Assembly: GCA_013153795.1 (NCBI GenBank)
Contig: JAADDV010000109.1
Coordinates: 1-10,021 of the forward strand
Length of the DNA: 10,021 bases
Reading direction: 5' to 3'
Source: Aquificota bacterium
Lineage (GTDB): Bacteria; Aquificota; Aquificia; Aquificales; Hydrogenothermaceae
Shown: piece after piece, positions 6,750-10,021 of the stretch
How the letters are laid out: every line of letters begins with the position of its first letter
How positions within the stretch are numbered: position 1 is the stretch's first letter
Translations under genes and position numbers: made by a program
The notes under the pieces: generated by a model
The model's database searches: none
What the model saw: the letters and a program-made list of their open reading frames with translations, nothing else
Told to the model about the DNA's origin: nothing

Positions 6750-6804
6750 TCCTTGCTTTCTCTATTATAGAGAAGGCTGATTTTTATAAAATCATCCAAA
6801 AGGA
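6750..6804 (+). promoter_or_regulatory. Structured leader between pth and rpsF
   Basis: Two adjacent hairpins are visible. CTTTCTCT/AGAGAAGG (6756-6763 with 6769-6776, one T-G pair) has loop ATTAT. TGATTTT/AAAATCA (6778-6784 with 6788-6794) has loop TAT. TCCTT (6750-6754) can pair with AAGGA (6800-6804), part of the rpsF Shine-Dalgarno, closing a compact three-way junction. This could regulate the S6 operon, or hairpin 1 may be a weak terminator. Confidence 0.4.
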
Positions 6805-6814
6805 GGTAAAGTAT

Positions 6815-7159
6815 ATGCGCCATTATGAACTAGTCTTTGTTTTAAAGCCTACTCTTACAGAAGAAGAGATGGCTTCAAAAGTAGAACAAATTAAAAATCT
6901 TATCACTTCAAACAGTGGTGAAATCTACAATGAAGAAAAATGGGGAAGAAGAACACTAGCTTATCCAATTCAACATTTTAACAATGGTTATTACTTTATT
7001 CTAAATTTTAAAACAGATAATTCTGAACTTCCAGGAAAACTTGAATACAACCTTAGATTAGATGAAGATGTAATAAGATTTTTAAACTTTAAAATTAAAC
7101 CACCAAAAAAAGAAAAAGAGGAATCAACTGAAACGGCAGGTTCAACAGAATCTGCTTAA
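6815..7159 (+). CDS. rpsF: 30S ribosomal protein S6
   Basis: This 114-residue protein of the central domain of the 30S subunit binds 16S rRNA as a heterodimer with S18. It shows the S6 pattern: MRHYELVFVLKPTL at the start, KWGRRTLAYPI (42-52), NNGYYFILNF (56-65) and LRLDEDVIRFL (80-90). A charged and Ser/Thr/Glu-rich tail follows (residues 96-114). AAGGAGG is 8 bases before the ATG at 6815. It heads the rpsF-ssb-rpsR-rplI cluster, 67 bases after pth. In other bacteria S6:S18 represses this operon through an rpsF leader, and the leader here is structured. Confidence 0.95.
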   Translation: MRHYELVFVLKPTLTEEEMASKVEQIKNLITSNSGEIYNEEKWGRRTLAYPIQHFNNGYYFILNFKTDNSELPGKLEYNLRLDEDVIRFLNFKIKPPKKEKEESTETAGSTESA

Positions 7160-7174
7160 TTTAAGGAGTTTATA

Positions 7175-7594
7175 ATGCTAAATAAAGTTTTTCTTATTGG
7201 AAGATTAACTAGAGACCCAGAAATAAGATTTCTTCCTAGTGGAACACAGGTAACAACGTTTACTTTAGCTGTTAAAAGAGCTTATAAAACAAAAGATTCC
7301 TCAGAATGGAAAGAAGAAACTTATTTTTTTGATATTGAAGCTTTTGGATTCTTAGCTGAAAGAGTAGGAAAACAGTTAAACAAAGGAACCCAAATTTTAG
7401 TTGAAGGAAGCTTAAGACAAGACAAATGGGAGACACCTTCTGGAGAAAAAAGAACTAAAATTAAAGTTTTTGCAGAAAAAATTAATATGATTTCACCAGC
7501 AACAAAAACTGAAAAATCAACAGTATCATCTGAAGAACCAACAATAGATATAGATACAGAAGACTTTTCTTCAGATGATGATGTTCCATTTTAA
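7175..7594 (+). CDS. ssb: Single-stranded DNA-binding protein
   Basis: This 139-residue SSB coats single-stranded DNA in replication, recombination and repair. The OB-fold occupies about residues 1-107: NKVFLIGRLTRDPEIR (3-18), TFTLAVKRAYK (29-39), FFDIEAFGFLAERVGKQLNK (51-70) and ILVEGSLRQDKWE (74-86). A short low-complexity linker leads to the acidic tip DDDVPF (134-139), which in other SSBs recruits partner proteins. The linker is shorter than in E. coli SSB (178 residues). AAGGAG precedes the ATG. Its place between rpsF and rpsR is the usual one. Confidence 0.96.
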   Translation: MLNKVFLIGRLTRDPEIRFLPSGTQVTTFTLAVKRAYKTKDSSEWKEETYFFDIEAFGFLAERVGKQLNKGTQILVEGSLRQDKWETPSGEKRTKIKVFAEKINMISPATKTEKSTVSSEEPTIDIDTEDFSSDDDVPF

Positions 7595-7624
7595 AACTTG
7601 AGAAATTAAAGGAGGTATATAAAA

Positions 7625-7870
7625 GTGGCTAAGTCACCAACAACTCAAAATAAACCTTTCTTCCAAAAAAGGAAGAAGTATTGCAAATTCTGTGCTGAAG
7701 GAAAAGAACCTAACTATAAAGATATAGAGATGTTAAAACAGTTTATTTCAGAAAGAGGAAAAATTATTCCTAGAAGAATTTCTGGAACATGTGGAAAACA
7801 CCAAAGAAAACTTACTGTTGAAATTAAAAGAGCAAGACAGCTTGCACTTTTACCTTACGTAATAATGTAG
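7625..7870 (+). CDS. rpsR: 30S ribosomal protein S18 (zinc-ribbon form)
   Basis: This 81-residue protein binds S6 and the central domain of 16S rRNA. The signature is clear: KKYCKFCAEGK (17-27), YKDIEMLKQFISERGKIIPR (31-50) and GTCGKHQRKLTVEIKRARQL (54-73). C20, C23, C56 and H59 form a likely zinc site, the C+ form of this ribosomal protein. The start is a GTG at 7625 with AAGGAGG upstream, giving the usual MAKSP-type N-terminus. The stop TAG is 14 bases before rplI, and GGAGG for rplI begins at that stop. Confidence 0.95.
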   Translation: MAKSPTTQNKPFFQKRKKYCKFCAEGKEPNYKDIEMLKQFISERGKIIPRRISGTCGKHQRKLTVEIKRARQLALLPYVIM

Positions 7871-7884
7871 GAGGTTGAGGACGA

Positions 7885-8334
7885 ATGAAAGTTATACTTG
7901 CTAAAGATGTAGAAGGATGGGGAACAATTGGAGATATTATAGAAGTTAAAAGAGGTTTTGCTAGAAACTATCTTATTCCAAAAGGTTTAGCTTATGAAGC
8001 TACTGAAAATAATATAAAAATGGTTCAAGAAATCTTAAGACAAAAATCTAGAAAACTTGAAAGAGAAAAACAAAAAGCTTTAGAACTAGCAGAAAAACTA
8101 AAAGGTTTAGAAATAGAAATAGCAAGACCTGTAGGAACAACAGGAAAGCTCTTTGGTTCTGTAACAACATCTGATATTGCAGAAGCTCTAAAAGAAAAAG
8201 GAATAGAGATAGACAAAAAGAAAATTATGCTTAGAAGCCCAATAAGAACTATTGGCGCTTATAACATTGTTATCAGACTTCACCCAGAAGTTAGCGAAAC
8301 AATAAAAGTTCATGTAGTACCTGAGAATATGTAA
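7885..8334 (+). CDS. rplI: 50S ribosomal protein L9
   Basis: This 149-residue protein has the usual L9 size and layout. The N-terminal 23S-binding domain carries MKVILAKDVEGWGTIGD and VKRGFARNYLIPKGLA (21-36). A long charged connecting helix runs at about 41-75. The C-terminal domain has GTTGKLFGSVTTSDIAEAL (84-102) and LRSPIRTIGAYNIVIRLHPE (116-135). The last gene of the S6 operon, it ends just before a strong hairpin terminator. GGAGG overlaps the preceding rpsR stop, with GAGG nearer the ATG. It is part of the large-subunit L1 stalk base. Confidence 0.95.
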   Translation: MKVILAKDVEGWGTIGDIIEVKRGFARNYLIPKGLAYEATENNIKMVQEILRQKSRKLEREKQKALELAEKLKGLEIEIARPVGTTGKLFGSVTTSDIAEALKEKGIEIDKKKIMLRSPIRTIGAYNIVIRLHPEVSETIKVHVVPENM

Positions 8335-8336
8335 TG

Positions 8337-8364
8337 AAAAGGGGCTTTATGCCCCTTTTATTTT
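8337..8364 (+). terminator. Rho-independent terminator of the rpsF-rplI operon
   Basis: AAAAGGGGC (8337-8345) pairs perfectly with GCCCCTTTT (8351-8359) around loop TTTAT, with ATTTT after it. The stop codon of the convergent gene fragment (8358-8360) lies inside the stem, and on the minus strand the stem also ends in TTTT, so the structure probably serves both directions. Confidence 0.9.
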
Positions 8365-9155
8365 GTTATCTCTTTGTAAGATTCAAAAATCTCAAAAACC
8401 TTATTTTTTATCTTTTCTTTTTTCTTAGTTTTAAAAAAGCACATCTGTGTATTACAAATATAAAACCCTTTTTCAGGTTTGTATCCTAGAGATTCTATTC
8501 TTTCTTTATCCTTTATAGACATAAAATGAGAAAAAACCCAAAATGGAAAGATTTTAAATGTTTCTTTTGTTTCTTTAAAAAAGTTCCCTATATAGTGGAC
8601 AGCTAAAGGCGGTTTTAGATAAAGATAATATTCTAAAGCAACACTTAGATTTCCTTTTGATGGTAGTCTCTTTATTGTTTTATCAGCAAGCTCTTTAAAG
8701 GACTCTTTTCCTGTGAAAAGGTAGATTTTATACAGACTTTTTGCTACGCGGTAGTTTAGATTTACAATATCATCCATAAATGATATATGATCAAAAGAAA
8801 GTCCTATATCTTGATGGTCTGTGAAAATACCTGTTTTTGATGAGTAATACTCATTTTTCAAAGTATCAACAAGTTCAATAGCTTTTTTAAGGTATTTTTC
8901 CTTTCTTGTTATCTGGTAGGCCGTTAAGAGCGCTTCTAATGTGTAGACCTGTGTATGTAAGAAAAACTTATTTATTCTTGGGGCATATTTTATACCTTTG
9001 TCTGTCCAGGCAGTTTTAAGGATACTCTCTAAAACGTTTATTCCTACTGTTTTGTATTTTTCCTTATCTGTATATATAAATGCATATAAAAAACTTCTTG
9101 ATGCTATAGCATTGCTAGAAAAATAAATTTCTTTTTCTATTTTAGGAGCATAACG
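8358..9155 (-). pseudogene. 3' fragment of a YyaL/DUF255-like gene, interrupted by an IS200/IS605-type element
   Basis: About 265 codons remain of a gene that resembles the C-terminal half of YyaL/spermatogenesis-associated-protein-20 (DUF255) proteins, which join an N-terminal thioredoxin-like domain to an (alpha/alpha) barrel. RYAPKIEKEIYFSSNAI corresponds to the family's R..P..D.KI...WN.L segment. Repeated helical units such as LEALLTAYQITRKEKYLKKA and LYKIYLFTGKESFKELA follow, and KGFYICNTQMCF near the end recalls the family's C-terminal VC....C. No signal or start is present: the frame runs back into the mobile element, the first near-cognate codon is a TTG at 9170 inside the element's right end with no Shine-Dalgarno, and the next Met is about residue 130. 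I read it as a disrupted gene whose 5' part should lie beyond the right edge. The family call is moderate; the truncation is clear. Confidence 0.55.
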
Positions 9156-9340
9156 TGAACTACTCCTCAATAAATTTAGGAGCTTACTCGCTTTGCAAGC
9201 TCGCCAACTTCTGAGAAGTTTCCTGCTTCATAGCTGGATGTCTCGTAGACTGTCCATAACTGGACATTCCGCCGACAGAGCCAGCTCCGCAGGCTTCAGC
9301 TCGGGTAGTTCCTACCTTACCGCTCGTTAGGTGAGCGATC
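9136..9340 (-). ncRNA. Predicted TnpB omega-RNA (reRNA): scaffold in tnpB 3' end plus guide from flank
   Basis: TnpB nucleases use an RNA made from the 3' end of tnpB and the element's right end, with the guide read from the adjoining host DNA. Here that interval holds five stem-loops: 9321-9337 (CGCTC/GAGCG), 9304-9316 (GGTAG/CTACC), 9251-9266 (TGTCCA/TGGACA), 9206-9220 (AACTTC/GAAGTT) and 9163-9182 (CTCCT/AGGAG). GC is 35 of 60 bases at 9241-9300 by hand count, far above the flanks. If the element ends at TTCA (9159-9156), the guide would begin CGTTATGCTCCTAAAATAGA (9155-9136). The 5' boundary is approximate. Confidence 0.45.
9163..9182 (-). repeat. Right-end subterminal hairpin of the IS element
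   Basis: CTCCT (9182-9178 on the minus strand) and AGGAG (9167-9163) form a 5-bp stem just inside the inferred right end. An overlapping alternative stem, GAGCTT/AAGCTC (9202-9197 with 9185-9180), shares bases with it, so only one can form at a time. Confidence 0.5.
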
Positions 9341-10021
9341 CCTATTTTGTATAGATTTTTGCTTGCATTCTCATCTCTATCGTGTAGTGTCTTACATATC
9401 GGACATTCCCATCTTCTTACTGACAGTATAAGCTGGTTGTTTCTGTATCCACATACATTACATATTTTACTGCTTGCATAAAATCTATCTGCTTTTATTA
9501 TCTTCCTTCCATACCATCTTGCTTTATACTCCAATTGCCTGATAAACTCATACCAGCTTACATCTACTATCTGTTTTGATAGTTTCTCGTTTTGTATCAT
9601 CCCTTTTATATTTAGACTTTCTACCACAATGGCATCATACTGCTTGGTTATCGCAGATGACACTTTATGGAGAAAGTCTTTCCTCTGGTTTGCTATCTTT
9701 TGGTGTTGTTTTGCTACTTTTTGTCTTGATTTTTCATAGTTTTTACTTCCTTTTTGTTTCCTTGATAGCTCTCTTTGGAGTTTGATTAGTTTCTTTTCTG
9801 CTTTTTGTAGGTATTTGGGATTTTTTATTGTGTATGTATTCTCTCCATCGTAGATAATGGCAAACTCTTTTATTCCTACATCTATCCCTGCTGTCTTGTT
9901 TGTTGGTTTTAGGGGTCTTACTTCTCTTTTTGTTAGTACACTTAAATAATGTCTACCGTCTGGTGTTCTGGTTATGCTTATGCTTCTTATCTGTCCTTCT
10001 ATATCTCTATGCATTTTCATT
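9184..10021 (-). CDS. tnpB: TnpB, RNA-guided nuclease of IS200/IS605 family (N-terminus outside window)
   Basis: The visible 278 residues are the C-terminal two thirds of a TnpB. The frame is open to the right edge, and the Met at 10020 is internal, since TnpBs are normally about 360-420 residues. The split RuvC site is intact: D47 in AGIDVGIKEFA, E134 in IVVESLNIKGM and the third acidic motif HDRDENASKN (D214/D216). The zinc finger CNVC...CPIC (C187, C190, C206, C209) is complete, and the coiled helical insert (about 70-125) is present. The tail GTTRAEACGAGSVGG and PAMKQETS matches the conserved TnpB C-terminus, whose DNA doubles as omega-RNA scaffold. No frameshift or missing catalytic residue is visible, so the nuclease may be active. 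Known TnpBs cut DNA next to a TAM and help retain the element at its donor site. Confidence 0.93.
   Translation of the reverse strand, partial: MKMHRDIEGQIRSISITRTPDGRHYLSVLTKREVRPLKPTNKTAGIDVGIKEFAIIYDGENTYTIKNPKYLQKAEKKLIKLQRELSRKQKGSKNYEKSRQKVAKQHQKIANQRKDFLHKVSSAITKQYDAIVVESLNIKGMIQNEKLSKQIVDVSWYEFIRQLEYKARWYGRKIIKADRFYASSKICNVCGYRNNQLILSVRRWECPICKTLHDRDENASKNLYKIGIAHLTSGKVGTTRAEACGAGSVGGMSSYGQSTRHPAMKQETSQKLASLQSE

Larger units (their letters stand above)
9156..10021 (-). mobile_element. IS200/IS605-type (tnpB-bearing) element, right part; left end beyond window
   Basis: tnpB and a right-end hairpin (CTCCT 9178-9182 with AGGAG 9163-9167, minus-strand reading, 10-base loop) followed by TAGTTCA mark the right end of the element. 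Single-strand-transposed IS200/IS605 elements have subterminal hairpins and no terminal inverted repeats or target duplications, which agrees with what is seen. The end at 9156 is inferred from where host protein similarity resumes. Whether a tnpA lies upstream is outside the window. Confidence 0.6.

Noticed and set aside
6756..6790. Intrinsic terminator after pth
   Set aside because: The stem is AT-rich with a wobble pair, and the T-run starts five bases after it and belongs to a second hairpin; a leader structure fits at least as well.
6748..6814. Canonical S6:S18 leader motif
   Set aside because: The CCG-containing bulge known from other rpsF leaders is not visible, so I do not assign that motif.
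8025..8216. Minus-strand open frame opposite rplI
   Set aside because: It has a low-complexity Ser/Phe composition that mirrors the Lys/Glu codons of the L9 helix.
9168..9170. TTG as a genuine start of the 270-codon frame
   Set aside because: It sits inside the element's right-end hairpin, has no Shine-Dalgarno, and the first five codons are not part of the host protein similarity.
9576..9785. Plus-strand open frame opposite tnpB, hydrophobic
   Set aside because: It is antisense to the Lys/Gln-rich helical insert of TnpB; the hydrophobicity is a by-product of those codons.
1..10021. CRISPR array, defence island or novel multi-gene system
   Set aside because: No regularly spaced repeats or clustered unknown genes are present; apart from the tnpB element the genes are conserved housekeeping functions.

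Overview
The window is AT-rich bacterial chromosome made almost entirely of housekeeping genes, with a mobile element at the right edge. Protein sequences, low GC, AGA-dominated arginine codons and gene content suggest a thermophilic Aquificota-type bacterium (Hydrogenothermaceae such as Sulfurihydrogenibium would fit). This taxonomic guess is inference from recognition, not a search.

Left block, minus strand (about 1-3561), read right to left: pgk (phosphoglycerate kinase), a SuhB/IMPase-family phosphatase, aroD (type I 3-dehydroquinate dehydratase), a DksA/TraR-type zinc-finger regulator, a small three-helix membrane protein whose TTG start lies inside the end of the dksA-like gene, and the first 34 codons of an unknown gene running off the left edge. 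pgk, suhB and aroD are 9-10 bases apart and each has a good Shine-Dalgarno, so they look like one operon.

Central block, plus strand (3663-8334): ispE, tRNA-Gln(UUG), prs, rplY (ctc, L25/TL5), pth, then rpsF, ssb, rpsR and rplI, closed by a strong terminator at 8337-8364. ispE and pgk diverge from a 101-base intergenic region holding both promoters. The first half joins isoprenoid precursor synthesis, PRPP synthesis, a 5S rRNA-binding protein and peptidyl-tRNA hydrolase. The second half is the classical S6-SSB-S18-L9 operon. Two RNA-level structures stand out: a 15-bp hairpin (12 bp of it a perfect inverted repeat) inside the pth coding sequence, and a possible three-way junction in the rpsF leader that would pair with its Shine-Dalgarno.

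Right block, minus strand (8358-10021): the 3' remnant of a gene resembling the C-terminal (alpha/alpha) barrel of YyaL/DUF255 proteins, cut at its 5' end by an IS200/IS605-type element whose tnpB runs off the right edge. The 3' end of tnpB is GC-rich and full of stem-loops, as expected for an omega-RNA (reRNA) scaffold. The first bases of the broken host gene directly abut the inferred right end of the element, so they would serve as the TnpB guide. No stretch over 300 bases lacks a gene.
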